A stretch of DNA of 64,000 nt from Pisolithus tinctorius (GCA_024663395.1 JANFAH010000041.1:310001-374000), one strand, 5' to 3'. Positions 23,130 through 36,624 are shown, counted from the stretch's first letter. Notes: generated from the letters alone by a model not told the origin. A program made the numbers and translations.

Positions 23130-26100
23130 TTATACAATATCCAACATCTGGAGTTCACTATCAATAACACTAGTCAGATCCCGGACACGAGCAGTAATCG
23201 TGCAATCAGCGGCAATTCTCTTGTACTGTTTGCCACGCAATTTCACTAGTAGGAGTGCGTTGAATGGTTGCCCAAGTTGCTCTAGTAACTTCCAGGGTGC
23301 ATCTGTGTCGTCACCCACCAGCAGATCAAGCAATTTGGCATGCCAAGGACGAACAAGAATATATGATAATTTGGCATCGGAACCCTCCTGGAGGCTGAAC
23401 GACAGCCTGAGCTCCAGAGGCATCAGACCTGATGCATGGACCTCATACACGTAGGGCAGGGGTTTCGACGCCCCTGTTAATTTGACCACATTTATTTGAT
23501 GAATGATGGAAGGCAACAGGAGAACGTGATTGTTGAATCGAGGTAATGGTAACTCGGCAAGGGCACTGCATAGCTTCTGTGCACTCTCTAGGCTCACTCC
23601 CTCCCGAGTGGGAGGGCTATTCTGAGAAGAATGTACGCAGGGCATTGTCCGGTATGGTGTGAGGTCGATAGGGAGGTAGCTGTGGGATGACGATGCCTGC
23701 CCGACCCAGTCTAAAATCGAGACATCTCCCGACTGTGAAATGATTTCTAGCAAGAGACGTCCAAGGGCTTTGTCCGCAGACTCTCCATACAGGACTGGCA
23801 AGTGAAGATCAAAAATGCCAAAAAGCGAGTAGGCAATATCTTCTGCCCGGGTGGTACTACGAGTCGATGCCCACTGGAGCCTCGACCGCGCATCGACTGT
23901 GCCAGGCTGAAAGTTCTGAAGATGCCATTCTCCTATCCCTGTTGCCTTTTCGAGCTCTTTGAGCACGACACCATTTGTTTTGTGGTCTGAGGATTCACAG
24001 TTCATGTATGGCGACCAGTCCTGCGTGAAAAACAAGACCCTGTGGGGAGCCAACAATTCCTGTAGGGTCCAACCCCGTTTGAACCAAATACTATCAACGA
24101 GTGACGCTGAATTGGAAACGTCGGAAAGATGGACGATCGTAATGGCCGACTGACGATACCATGCAAACATACATCCGATAGCCTCGAGCAATTCCGCACT
24201 GCTTTCTTTATCAATGCAGCACGTATCGCTCCACGCCCATGCACAATCACGTTTCAGAGCATGGAGGCAAAATTTTTGAAGTTTTGCAAGGCCGGCTTTA
24301 CCAACCAGGTCGTAAACACTTACACCTTCAACGTCGCATAGCAGAGGCTCGTCGTCCCCCCACTTGTGAGATAAGGAGGCATATTGAAAGAAGGCAGTGA
24401 CCATTTCACGAATCCACGCCTCTAGTTGCTGACCGTCGCGCGTGGAGGCCTGAGAGAGCAGCTGGCTGTACTGAGGGCTATCCCTGAAATGAGATAGCTG
24501 GGCGACGCGATTACACAGCACTCCGGTGTGTGTGTTCAACAATCGCAAAGGAATGGTCTTCAAGACATCATTAACAACACTCCAGATCATTTTGCTGATA
24601 TTAGACGAGCAGGCGCTTGAGTCAATGGATCCCGTTCTGTGAACTAGTGAAATCCAATCCTGGATTTTCAGGTCGATACAACTAGCAAGACAATCACGAG
24701 ACTGCTGATAATATTCTGGAGGACAGTTCTGCAATGCACCACGAGCGCATAAGATGGCTTCATCCAAATCGTCTTGCACACCACCTTTCTGGTAGTTTTC
24801 ACGAAGGCAGACCGCGAGATTGATTTGAAACATGAATCGATCGGAAGGTGCTGAGGGAGTGCATTGACATGCTCTTCGTCGAAGAGAGATAATCTCGTCT
24901 AAGTTAGCCAGGGTGTCGTCCCGTTTGATCTGAACTCGCGAGGTTGACGAGAGATGCCAAGTGCTCGGGGTGCTCCGCAGGAGTAAGTTCCAAAGCAGCA
25001 CGTCGGAGAGGTCAAAAGGTGCGCATCTCCTTCTCTCCTGAATTGCTGGTCCAGACAATCTGCGAGGCTGACAAGGGTCCCAAGGCGCTCCGGATGGTCT
25101 AGTGCGAGTTTCAGCGCAGCACGTCGGTGGGTGATGGCTTCCATCAAATCTTCCATGGAGGCCTCTCTCCTAAATCGCTGATCCAGACAATTTGAGAAAT
25201 TAACAAGGGACAGGAAGTGAGCCGGGTGCCCTAGAGGAGTAAGTGCCAACGCAGCACGTCGCAGGGTGATGATTTCCGTTAAGTACTCCACGACACCCTC
25301 CCTCCTGAATTGCTGGTCTAGACAATTCCCAAGGTTGACAAGACGCATGAGGCGCTCTGGATGCCCTGGGGGTGTGAGTTCCAACGCCTCATCCGGTGGG
25401 TGATAATCTCTGTTAAATCTTCCACTGAATCATCCCTCTTCAATCGTTCCTCCAGGCAATCTGCCAGGTTGACAAGAGATGCAAAGTGTTCCAGTTGACC
25501 TGAGGGAGTGAACTCCAAGATAGCACGTCGAAGGGTGATGATTTCTGTCAAGTCTTCCATACCACCCCTCTTCCTGAATCGTCCGTCCAGGAGTTTCACG
25601 AGCGTGTCCAGATATGCAAGGCGTTCCGAATGCTCCGGAGGAGTGAGTTTCAATGCGGCATGCCAGAGGGTGATTACGTCATTGAAATCAGCCTCGACCC
25701 CTTCTGTCTGGAACCGTCCATGCAGGACGTCAGCGAGACAGATGAGAGCCGAGCAGTCGTTTTGTTGTGTTAACGGAGCGCCCTCTAATGCAGATCGCCT
25801 CAGGATGACTTTGCATAAAGCCAACCAGTCCTCCTCCCTTCCCATTTCGTTTAGAAGTCCCTGCATAATCTCCTATGCGACCTCCGGCCGTCCGTCGAAC
25901 AGTGTCTTGCACATCGACACACCTATATTATCTGCCTGACGTTGCAGTTGTGTTACCAAGGTTGTAGTCCCCTCGGTCGAGAAGTTTGCCTCATAAGCCA
26001 CGGTCGGAACGACGTGAATGGCACTGGGAGCAAAATGTCGAGGGGTACGCCCAAAGGCTTCAAGATGCTTAGATAGCTCCAAATTCGCATTAAATGGGTC

Positions 26101-26664
26101 CGATGTGGTGTTATGCGTGTACAAAATTCCAACTGCCTTGTACGGCTCCACACGGCTGACAAGGTAGGTTATCCACTTGCGTAGAAGGAAAAATAATATG
26201 GCTTACTGCGAAGTCATCCACTTTTGCAAAGTTGCCTCTCCATCTGTGCTGGTGGAGGTGCAAAAAGATGGTGTGTCTACAAGGATAATGTTACCCTGTA
26301 TTCCTTTAAAACGACATCTTTCTACATAAACCCCTGTGGTGCCGGACTCTTGGCCCTCACTGACCGGAATGTGAATGTCTGCAATTTGTAGAAGAATGCG
26401 CAGAAGCTGGAGTGATACAAACAAATACAGGATAAGCGATAGTGTGGAGTGGGATACGCATTGGTTTTACCCAGCTCTTCCCCGAGTAAGAAGGGCCTAC
26501 GACACTGGTTACCCTGTTAATGTTACCGTGTCACCGAATATGTACCAGTGCACTCACAACACTAGAGTATCGGTCGGAAGAATGTCAGTCGTGCTAGGTT
26601 GGAGTGGCGTCACAGGGTAGAACGGTGTCCTAGGTTGGAATGGGGTCCCAGGTTGGAATGGCAT
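23130..26664 (-). pseudogene. Decayed NLR-like gene: P-loop domain, TPR repeats, HET domain
   Basis: Read 26664 to 23130. Exons 26558-26664, 26471-26513, 26207-26406 and 26155 leftwards rebuild a P-loop NTPase with Walker A GPSYSGKSW and a B/G3-like ILVDTPSF. Then come repeats of about 42 residues with core LTEIITLRRA.L.LTP.GH and LVNLA.CLDQ.FRREG, a TPR-like array. The C-terminal half (24900-23130) is a HET domain: YASLSHKWGDDEP, WAWSDTCCIDKES, FKRGWTLQELLAP. HET and NLR proteins act in heterokaryon incompatibility and programmed cell death. The gene is broken: an in-frame TAG at 25873-25875 between the P-loop and TPR parts, a frameshift near 25395, and further shifts near 24960-25010, where the TPR consensus continues in other frames. 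The HET half alone stays open for 642 codons and might still be expressed. Confidence 0.72.
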
Positions 26665-27204
26665 CCCATGTTGTGATTGCGAGAGTGATACCCCGGGCTA
26701 TGCCTCACAGTGGTCGAGTCCCAGGAAGCTGGGATAATGGAAATACGTGAGCTGACTGAAAGATACATACCATGCGAGACTTGCCTGGGGATGCATAAAA
26801 GAACGTTGACGACAGAGAGGGATGCCTTGACATAACTACTGCTGGCCCAGGGCGTTGCTTGTCGCTACGGACCCAGCGCTAGATATCATGATATGGACAG
26901 CTTGGATAAGTTTGCACAAATATTAGTACGTATTTGTCTCACTTACTGAAAACAACACTTCGGATTATGAATTGCCGACAGCGGGCTCATTTCGAGTCCG
27001 CAACAGTAATTACCTTGCTTGCAAGGTCTTTACCAGGGTCATAATTGCATGGGAACCAACTCACCACTGAAAGTCCTTCCTTTTCAGGTGTCACCAAAAA
27101 CTTTTCCATTTCAGGCTCAGAGTTAGAATGAGGACACAGCCCTGCAAAATGAGTAACATAGCATAGTGTGTAGTTACTGTGTCCTACTCTGACATTGTTG
27201 TAAT
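26665..27204. other. Transition from host DNA to transposon island
   Basis: About 540 bp without a gene. Near 26560-26660 the plus strand carries short repeated phrases of the form GTCCTAGGTTGGAATGG and GTCCCAGGTTGGAATGG. From about 26900 rightwards CpG becomes rare. No Helitron terminal hairpin could be fixed here by eye. Confidence 0.4.
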
Positions 27205-29970
27205 CTAGTCCATCATGAGATCATCTTCCATTGTCATCATGTCCTGCCACCATTGCCTTGTTTGGCTGTCAAGGCACTCTAGACAATCATCCTCTGCCAA
27301 AAGTTTGGGAGAATGTGTTACTTTGAAGAGTTTTTCATCAAAATCATGGAGTAATCTGATCATGCCATGCCCTGAACTTCTTGACAGCACAACATATAGA
27401 TTGAACAGATTCAGACCACCTGTGGGAGGAGTTGTGATATCAACAAGCACACAGGGAATTGTCTGGCCCTGTGTTCTGTAGTCTGTAAATGCATACACAG
27501 TGATCATAGGGTACTGTTGATGCTTCACCACATGCATCATCATATGGCCATCAGGTGCTTTGCATTCGATGTGAATGGTTTTTTCTACAGGTTCTACCAG
27601 AATAACTGCAGCATCCAACCTGGGAAGTTTGGAGGTGAACATGCAATCAAGTTTCATGAGAATGTATGGAGGGGGGTATGTGAGTTTCACAAGACTACCC
27701 TTGTTGGAAATCTGGGGTTCATCTGCATGTAGCTTTATCTGCATGATGGTGCCACACACTCTGTTGGTGATGTTGAGGTTGGTCTGCACATTTTGTGTGA
27801 CCATGACCTTCATGCCCACTGAGATATCTATGTTGTCTGGTAGCTCACTTCTCCATTGTTGTGTCTGATTGCCCCCTGCAGTCCCTTGTGTGGCATGAGC
27901 ATAGTGTTCAGCCAGTGTCAGCAGTTGACCTTTGATAGTGTCTGTTGCAGTACTTGTGAATATGTATCTGTTTTTTTCCTGAGCATGATTTAGAACTGCA
28001 ATCTCATTCCAGAGCTGTTGAATGCTGTGACAGGGTGTAACCAGAGATGTGTCAGTCCAAGGCACCAAGGAGAAATCAGTCAGAGTACATCATGGGTTAG
28101 TGAGGACAAGAGAGTGCAACATCTCAATGTGATGTGCTTGGACTCAGCTGTAGTGCAAGTGTTGTAGAAAGTCATGCCAGATGGCATCTGTCACCCAGAT
28201 CTGCTCTTGAAGAACCACTACTGTTTGAAATTCTTCATGAATTGCACATCCAGGGTTGGGGAGAGTATGGTCACACTGGGTAGTTGTAGGAAAATAGAGA
28301 GCTTAGGTGGGTCCTGCAGTGATGGGGGGGAATTGATGGAAATCTCCACACATGACAACACTGACACCATGAAATGAGTGATTGCTGGTGCATTGTCTGA
28401 CCACCATTTTTCCTATACCAATGTTACATGACAGTTGTGCAAGGAATGTTTTTCCTAACATCGACATTTCATCCAAAATGAGGTATTCATACATGCTCCA
28501 GAACTGTTGCAAATTCACTCTAGTCTGAGCACTCAGCAGCATGGCTCTAGACTGTGACATCATGCTGATTGTGTGCATTTTCTTGCTGTTGATGAGAGAT
28601 GCCATTATGCCAGTGTAAGCAACCTTTATCAGCATATGTCATGCCCCATGGTGTGTGAAATATTGTGTAATGGATTGAATCACCTTTGACTTCCCCATTC
28701 TGCCTTCACTGTGAACGAGCATGCACAAAGGAAGTGGCTTGTGACCACATAAGGACTGGTCAAGATGCCAGGTCACTATATCATACACATGACACTGGTC
28801 TACTTTGAGCATCAATGGATCCACCCCAGCTAATGGGCTCTCTGCTAACTCAGTGCTGTCTGAGTGTGAGTGGATCTCAGGCAGCTTGTGCTCATCCAAG
28901 GGAATGACACTCAGTGGTATATCAGTGGTGCTTGATGAAGAACTTCCAATGTCTGCCACCACATTCTGACATTGAACATCACATGCCATGAGATACTTCC
29001 ACATTAACAAGTTCTGAAAGTCCTCTTCACCAGTGTGACATACCCCCAACATTGATGGTTCCACTAGTACATTGTCACTAAGACTCCCTCTGTTCATCCA
29101 TGTTGGCATGACACTGTCAGGAAAGACTCTTGCCAGTTTGGCAGATTCTACAGCAAGACATCCATGTAACTCTTCCTGCCATGGCATTTGACTTGCAATA
29201 ACGGCTGCTAAGCCCTGTTTGGTCAGCAAGTGATCCTGCACATGCTCTGTGTATCTGCTGTCCTCCTCCAAATCTTCTCCTCCATAGGAATTCTCACAGA
29301 TCTCATGGTGAGGGTCTTGTGTATCCTGCCCTTGTTGATCATGAGCAGATGTCTCACAGTGATGGAAGTATTGGATGCCAGAGATGATATGGTGTATTCA
29401 GGTGGGTGCAGATGCCAAAAACCTTGTCAGTACTGCCTCCCATGTCTTGTCTGGACTTTTCAAGTCAGTGCAGATGTCCCACCATAGCTTTAACAGCAAA
29501 AGCATCAATGCACAGTAAAATGGGTGACAGTCAGGATCATCCTGCATGGGGAAGTAGTGACCAATGAAATTTGGCAGTGTGTGATGGCTGTTGGGATGAA
29601 GCACATGTTCTTTTTCCTTGAATCTTGGATGTAGCAACTGGTATTGTATATGTGCATGGCATGGTCAGCTACATGATCACAGAGGGGTGTTTGTGACAGC
29701 ATCAGTGGCCAGTGCAGGATGTGTACTCTGCTGTTTAACCCTCCTGCACTTGTATGTGTCCATAAAGAACTTTGAGACATTTTTGTGACCAAGATCATTG
29801 CCATGATAGACATAGTTGGTAACCTGACACTTTGGATAAAGGAATCCCTGTGGGTCAGCATCCAATGTGACAACATCTGGAGCATCTTCCTGTAGAACAT
29901 TTCAGATGGCTCTCAGGCAGAGCAGTGGACCTTGTTGGAGTGAAACAACCCCTGTCCATACTTGGACTTA
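27205..29970 (-). pseudogene. Helitron PIF1-type helicase, degenerate
   Basis: Read right to left, the pieces form one SF1 helicase of fungal Helitrons. 29398-29900 holds the conserved linker (LPNFIGHYFPMQDDPDCHPFYC, shortened here). 28639-29271 ends with Walker A (HSEGRMGKSKVIQ). 28303-28635 has Walker B and the following motif (LILDEMSMLG, CGDFHQFPP). 27205-28068 has late motifs, including VYAFTDYRTQGQT and LYVVLSRSSG. Walker A and Walker B segments lie in the same frame and are parted only by a TGA at 28639-28641, where Arg is expected. Other frames are mixed by indels, so no intact protein results. In rolling-circle transposons this helicase acts with the HUH replicase, whose counterpart here lies at 42825-44190. 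Confidence 0.8.
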
Positions 29971-32900
29971 GGCATGTGATCATGTTGCTTACATAAGCTG
30001 TTAGAACACACCCATACACTAGTAAAATTTACCTAGTCCCTCAGTAGCTTGACAGACTACTGAGGTTCCCTACAGATTCCTCTCTGGGTTTCCCTCTGCA
30101 ACCCCACAAACTTCTTCAGACCTATGGGAGATTGTACTTTGTCCATCAGCTGTGTTTGCTGAGATATTGGGGCAATGACATCACCAGCTGCATGCATCTG
30201 TCTGACACATGACAATGTGTGTGGTGTTATTGGTCAAGCAAACCAATGGATGCACAAAAAACCTACTTTGCAGAGTCATCTGATGTTTGGCTGAACAAGT
30301 TTGGATATGTTGCATCAGTAAATCACTTTGAGCTGTGGAGCTCTCCACAGTGCTCCATAATACACAGAGTCCCCTAGCTAGGTCCAGGCTGGACAGATGC
30401 ACCCAACAACACTTTTTGCTATGGCTAGTTGCCTGTTACTATGGAATGGTCACATTGTCATGGAACTTTGTCTGGTATCTTACTTACTATGGATTGCTAT
30501 GGAACTTTCATGCTTAGATATCACTGTACAAAACTGGCCAGACTGTATTCTCCTTGGGGTGTTGTCCAGTACTCCCCATCTCAATGTTTACTTTGCAAAC
30601 ATGTGATCACTCCACAACTAGGAACAGTTCACAGCAGGTATGACAGGAACAGGAGCATTGGCATCAATTGCATACTATGTGTAATGACAGGTATGACAGG
30701 AGTAGGTATTATGAAATCAATCAAGGACTGCCTGAATGTGCTGGTACCTCTCTACATTTGAATCAACCTCTTGCAGTGCAGCCCTGATGCAAGGAGTCAG
30801 CATGAGCATGTTGGCCACCCCAGTACTTACCATCCTTCCTTTGCCCACTGAGAAAGCTGATTGTGCAACCTCGCACTGTGATAGGGATTATGAAGGATGT
30901 CATTCAGCACCTTCATCATGCCATGGAAAATGGAATTGTAAGGCTTGCCAGAGAATTGAGGCATTGTCTTTCCTGTGCTGTTCTTCACAAATCTGTCCAA
31001 CACACAATGATACTGTGAGAAAAGTTTGAGTTGCAGCAACTCAGGGTGTAAGATAACTCACCATGGCTGCGATGAGAGCCAGACAGGAAAGGGGAACTGA
31101 ATTGTTGAAGGACTCAGGATGCTTATCCATGATTCAATAGGTGCTGGTATAGTAGAATTGTATGACAGCTTCCTTGAGGGCAGGGTGAGTGAAATTCCTG
31201 GTTTTTCCTTGATAAACCAATCCATTAGTAGTGCAGATAATGAACCACATGAATGTACATTCTCATTGAAACCATCTCACAGGAAAAGTGAGTTGTCAAG
31301 GAGCTTTGCAGCAGCAGTCTCTATCCATTGTACACAAACCTGTGGTGCAACATCAGAAGGAGGGATAAGGTTGAACACTGATGGCATGGTTGTCAGCATA
31401 ACTGACTTCAATTCTGAATGCCAGGTAGATATATCACCAAGGAGCTACCAGTGGTATGTCAGTAGCTGTAACCGAAAGATGGGACTACTTACAAGGTATG
31501 CCATATCTTGCTTGTGGTCAGGCCAGTAACCTATAAAGTTAGGATAATGAGACATGTATAAAGTGAAAATATTGTTACTCACCATCTTCAAATTGCACAC
31601 CATGTTGATTCCACTCAACAACAACAGTGATGAGCACCTCTGTTATGGAGAGGTTGAGGTTGTGAGATTTCCATGGGAATAGGTTAGAAAGTGCATGTGC
31701 AGCTCTGCATTCTCACTTAGCATCTTCAAGACAGTCCTTCCATACTGCCTTGTAAAATCTCAGTTGTGAAGGCAATGGGCCCTCATCCTTAGCTTTCTTG
31801 GAGTTACAAGGGGCTCTGGCATGCTGAGATACTTCATTGACTGAGTCATGTGCAAGGGTCAGAAGATCATGATTGGGAACAGAAGGTTGGCCATTAGTGT
31901 GATGGTGGCATTCAAGAACATTGATGACAGTGCCACGTTGGGAACCCTAAAATAACAATCTGAATAAATAAAGCTAGCAGGAATGGCATTTTTGTACCTC
32001 TGGCTGAGCCTTGTCCTTGGATTGTAAGCTTCGCAGAGCTGCATCATCATCCTCATTGCATGAGTACTGAAACTTGTGGTCAGGGGGTAAGGAATTGTGG
32101 CAAATAGGATTGCTTGTCATCATTTCTTGGGAGAAGCCTAACAAAGAATGTTGAGCCAATACATAATAACCTCTGACATGTACCAGGATGAGTTGATTGC
32201 CTAAGATTTGTTGCACCCCATCCAAATGCATTGTCCTCATCTTTGTCAGACTCATCACCAGAGACCTTTCCAGCCTCTGCATCTGATGGGTTATTACTCA
32301 AGGACTCCAACTCCTCTTCTGAGGAGCCCTCTGATGACAGCTTCTCCAAACTCTTGTGGCAAATGTCAATGGTTGCTGAAGTTTGTCTCAATGAGAGCAA
32401 GCTATCAAGGGAGGGGTCAATACAAGAGTCAGGGACAGTAGCAGGTGGCTGGTGGGGGATAAACCAAGACTGGTAGTTGGGCTGGGGTGTTGGCAGATGA
32501 GATGTATTACTGGGAACTTGGTCTCCCTGAATTGTGGCAATATAAGGATTATTGAGCACTTGAAGGTCAGGTTCCATCCCAGGAGGCATGATATGACCTG
32601 ACTGTTGAGCCAGAACACTGAAACCAAAGCGATGGGAGTCTGTGGGGCACTGATGGAAGACAGGTGTTGCTACTGCTGTTGAAGACTGAGGGACAGGATT
32701 CTGAAATGAACATTGTATATCAGTATGAAAAGGCACTCACTGGAGGCATATCAGCTGGGCTAGGACCATTCACAATGGGAGGCACATAGGGTGGTGGGGT
32801 GACATTGGACTTTGCAAGTGGTTAGCTTGATATTTGCAAATAACTAGAACTGACCTTTGGTTTTGCATTCTGGCCAGCACTGCAGCCCCCACCCTTTTTC

Positions 32901-33434
32901 TGCCAAGTGGGCAGAGGTGCAAGAGGATTTACAATGGAATTGTTGGGGAGATCCATCAACTTTCATGGCCATGTAGCTCAGCCTTCAAGGGCAGTACCAA
33001 TCCACTCCAATTGCTTGGCCCTTCCACCTGCCCCTGCTCCTGCCCTTCCACTATGATGGAGTCCTGCTGTGGCAACAGACTGAGACTCTTTGAGATTAAT
33101 GGGTGGGCTTCCTAGACACTTGTTTTTTGCAGGTTGAGTGCTTCTGTCAGCCTCTGGTCATCATTTGGTTTTTTTGCTATCCTTCTTTTTTGGCAGGGTT
33201 GTTCCAGATTGGGTGGTCATCTGAAGGTACAAGCAGTTAAGCAGAGAACAGTATAAGATGGAAGCCTGGGGACCATGACAAAATGACATTTTGTGAATCC
33301 ATATAAATGTTGACAGGTTCATCATGAGATGTAAAACAAAACGATGCACAGAGATGGTTACCTGCTGCAAATGAATTGAAACACTTTACATGTAACATAC
33401 AGAATGTGAACTAAACATAAAATTCATGCTAAGA
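29971..33434. other. Degenerate transposon-derived sequence
   Basis: CpG-poor DNA with short decayed frames. On the minus strand 30827-31039 reads as a small helical piece (NSIFHGMMKVLNDILHNPYHS) of the type seen in fungal repeat proteins. 32080-32736 reads as a Gln/Pro/Ser-rich segment with an acidic run (SSEGSSEEELESLSNNPSD). 31119-31529 on the plus strand has no recognised content. No domain can be named with confidence; a captured host gene or a second element is possible. Confidence 0.4.
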
Positions 33435-36400
33435 CTACATGCCTTTGAAGTGTTTATTGGGTATAGGAGGGTTATCCATGCTCCTTACCTCTTCACAAAG
33501 GCATTTAGAAGACATAGCATCCATATCATCCTCCTGACTCAGACACATGCTTGAATTAAGTGCTTTGTGCTGGGCAATGATCTGCTGGAATGCATTCATC
33601 ATCTCTGGTGGTTTCTTGTATGGCATACTGGCCAAGAAATGATCAAAAAGGGAGATAATGTCAGAGAACTGCACTGCAGTTCCACTCAGCAGGGACTGCC
33701 CAAGCAATATGTGCCACTCATTAGCCAGAGGGATTAGATCTTGAAAATATTGTGAGACCTCAGAATCCAGCCTTGATTCAGATGGATCATTAAGGAATGT
33801 GAACTTGGTGCATCTGGAAATTTCAAGATCTTTGGCCACCTTTTCACTCCACAAGCCAAGAAGTGTCTTTTCATGGCTGATATCTTGATGCTTGTGGCCA
33901 AGTGGCCCATCATAAAGGATGAGGATCCAGATGAAAATGTAGAACAGGGATTCAATATCATCTGCAAATGTATGGTGTATAGTAGTAGGGTGATCAATGA
34001 ATATGCAGGTGAGAGAGGCACTTTTCTGGATCAATGGGACATTAGTCTTTCCACTTTTAGTGGTGGCTTCCTTGAGTTGGCAAAGGATATTCACTGAAAG
34101 GAAGGGGACTGTCCCCTTTGCGTACTATCAGCTTTGAGTTCCAAAATGTTTTGTGTAGTACTTACTGTGCTGCCCAAGTCATATTCCCCCTGTAATGTGA
34201 CCTGTACAGCAAATTCCCAGTTGAGGAGAAAGCTGCATGACCCATTTGCAAAGTCCTTGATCATTGTGTTGTTGATGCTACAATCTCAATGGAGGACACC
34301 CCTCTTGAAACCTGCTGTTGGACTGTTAAAGCAATTAGTATTGATTTTACAAGTGGAAGAGGATACATACTTTGTAAAATATCTCAGATACATGAAATGA
34401 GTTCCTTTTTTGTCTTGAACATTACCATTGGCCTTGCACACAGCTTCATAGCCAATCACATGTGAGTTCTCCAAGACTTCATGCACAATCACCACTTCTC
34501 ATCATGATATCATTCAGTTTTATTGATAATGCCTGGCTTGACCTTGATGACCCAGTAGTGTTGCAACTTGGGAACTCTGTCAATGTCTTGGACCAGCTTC
34601 ATCATGTTGACTTCATGCAGGTCTGTCCTCTGCTCCAACTCCTCCACCCAATAATCCTTGATGACATAGTATTCCCCATTGTAGCATGCAAGGTAACAAA
34701 CAGTACCCCTTCCTAGACAGTGTCATGACCATGACACCAGCGTAAGCCCCTAACACCTACTCCGCCCTCTTCCGACATGTTCCCGTGCTTCTCCGCCCTC
34801 CTCCGACATGTTCCCACGCTCCTCTGACCCTCCCGACACATCTCCACACCTCTCCGAGGTCCCCCGTCCATGTTCTGACCAACTCTGCTCAACTCCGCCC
34901 TAAGGTTGGTCACGTGGGCTGTTGGACTTGCAGCCCTGCATTCTAGATAGGGTTCCGCCCTCATGTCGGTTTTCTCCATTCTTCCACTCCTTCGGTATTT
35001 ACCCTCTCTTCCTCGTTGTAGTAGTTTCCTTGTCTCAGTTAAGGTCCCCGTCATCCCTACCCTCTATCCCTTGTGTCGGAAGGACTCTAACCCACTATAC
35101 ACTTATTGGTTTACATTCCGTACTGCACCGCCCTTGACCTACATCATATATAAGGCCACGTAGTACTCCGATGTAATCAGTACGAATATCGAATAAAGTC
35201 CCCACCTTCGACTCCCTCTCAGTCCCCTCCGGAGTTTCGTCTCCACTTCCTCTGAGTCCGCTCCACCTCTGAAATACGAGGGCTGAGCTCGCGCAAGGGG
35301 GCAGCACACTAGCTGAACCCAACACCCTCTCATCCGACCTCCGACCTCTGACCTCCAGCTCCGACTCCGACCTCAGTCTCCGAAACTTTCCTTCATACCC
35401 CTCCGCTCACTGTTCGTTGAATATCTCGCCACCCAGTGGTCGGATTCACTTCAGACTTTGACTGCTGTACTCCGCAGCCCAACCCGCTCCAACTCCGCCC
35501 TAAGAAGGAGCCAGGGGTGTTGTCCGACCTTGACAGACAGCCTGTGCTTGAGAATAATACATCGAGCACCTCATAGAAGGTCTTGTTTACTTGGATCCTC
35601 CTGATTACTGGGATGTGTTCAGGTGATGCAGGAGTCAGGGGTGAGTTTGCACTGGGGAGGATGCCTGACTCCAAGTGAGGAGAAGGCATCATAGGAGAGG
35701 GGAAAGGGGGGAGAGGTATTGCAAGTGCTGTGCATTTGTGGCTGTGTGCAGGATGGGGGGATATCTCTATGGTTGAATCAAAGCCAAGGGTTGAGCAGGA
35801 ACTGAACACAACAGCACATACAATGTATATGAAGACTTCTGTGTCAGTGTGGATATTGATAGGGGGTGAGATTGCACCACCAGAGTGGTCATAAAAGTGA
35901 AGGTGAAGAAGTTTGCTATCAGAAATTGATAATCCAAGGACATAGTGCCTCCAGGGCTGGTCAACAAGGGTTAGATATGCCTTAGTGTCCATTGTCTTCC
36001 CAAGATGGGATGCTGGCTTGAAAGACTCCTTTGAGTACTTGGTGATGACTTTGGGACTTAACCACATAATCTCATTGAGGGATACTGGGGTGTTATTGAC
36101 AAGGATGAGGTCAGGCTTTTGGGAATAACCTGTAGAACCTCACAAGCTGGTTCTGCTCCAGTCCACCATCCATTGATGCTGGGGTTTTCTGGATAGACTG
36201 GGCATCATGGATTTGGCAGCAGTTCTGATAGCATTGAGAAACAGAGCAACTTGCTTTTCAAAGCAGAGCTTTTCTGATTCTACCAGCAGCTCTGAGGCAA
36301 GTGGCCCAGGTTGCTCAGGAGGTGAATCAGAGCCTGGGGTGGACAAAGCTCCCAGTTCCAGCACTTTCTATCATCATTGTATAGGCTGACCAGGCTGACC

Positions 36401-36624
36401 TCTGACAAGCCACCCTGGTTGAAGGAGGTGGAATAGCTACAGACACATGTGGGAATTGTTTTCAGAGGGACAATCAGGGACCTGGGAGCTATGGAGGTGA
36501 ATGTATCTCTGAAGGACTTGAAGATAATATTTGTAACATAACCAAGGCTCTGAGGAGAGCTAACTTGTATCTGTGGTTCATGGATGATGGTGCCCTCAAG
36601 TTCTGAAGCAGTGAACTTGTCCAT
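33435..36624 (-). pseudogene. FunK1-type fungal protein kinase pseudogene
   Basis: Read right to left. N-terminal pieces are at 36140-36624. The conserved N-lobe segment is at 35536-36067 (LTLVDQPWRHYVLGLSIS, LHFYDHSGGAIS). The kinase N-lobe resumes at about 34500-34715. The catalytic loop is near 34286 (KRGVLH, stop, then DCSINNTMI). The C-lobe is at 33435-34094 (HTFADDIESLFYIFIWIL). FunK1 kinases are large multicopy families of basidiomycetes, often found with transposons. The catalytic HRD is destroyed: codons read His, TGA (34286-34288), Asp, which is CGA to TGA. A solo LTR (34721-35535) is inserted in the N-lobe, and removing it with one target copy joins the reading frame exactly. Further stops and shifts are present. 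Confidence 0.8.
34721..35535. repeat. Solo LTR of a Ty3-type element, CpG-rich (LTR family A)
   Basis: An 815-bp unit starting TGTCATGACC and ending CCTTGACA, with a 5-bp target duplication GACAG at 34716-34720 and 35536-35540. TGTCA and TGACA form a perfect inverted terminus. It contains ATATATAAGG (near 35146), a likely TATA box for plus-strand transcription. It interrupts the FunK1 pseudogene. It is rich in CpG compared with its surroundings, so it is a recent arrival. No internal coding region remains, indicating LTR-LTR recombination. Confidence 0.88.
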
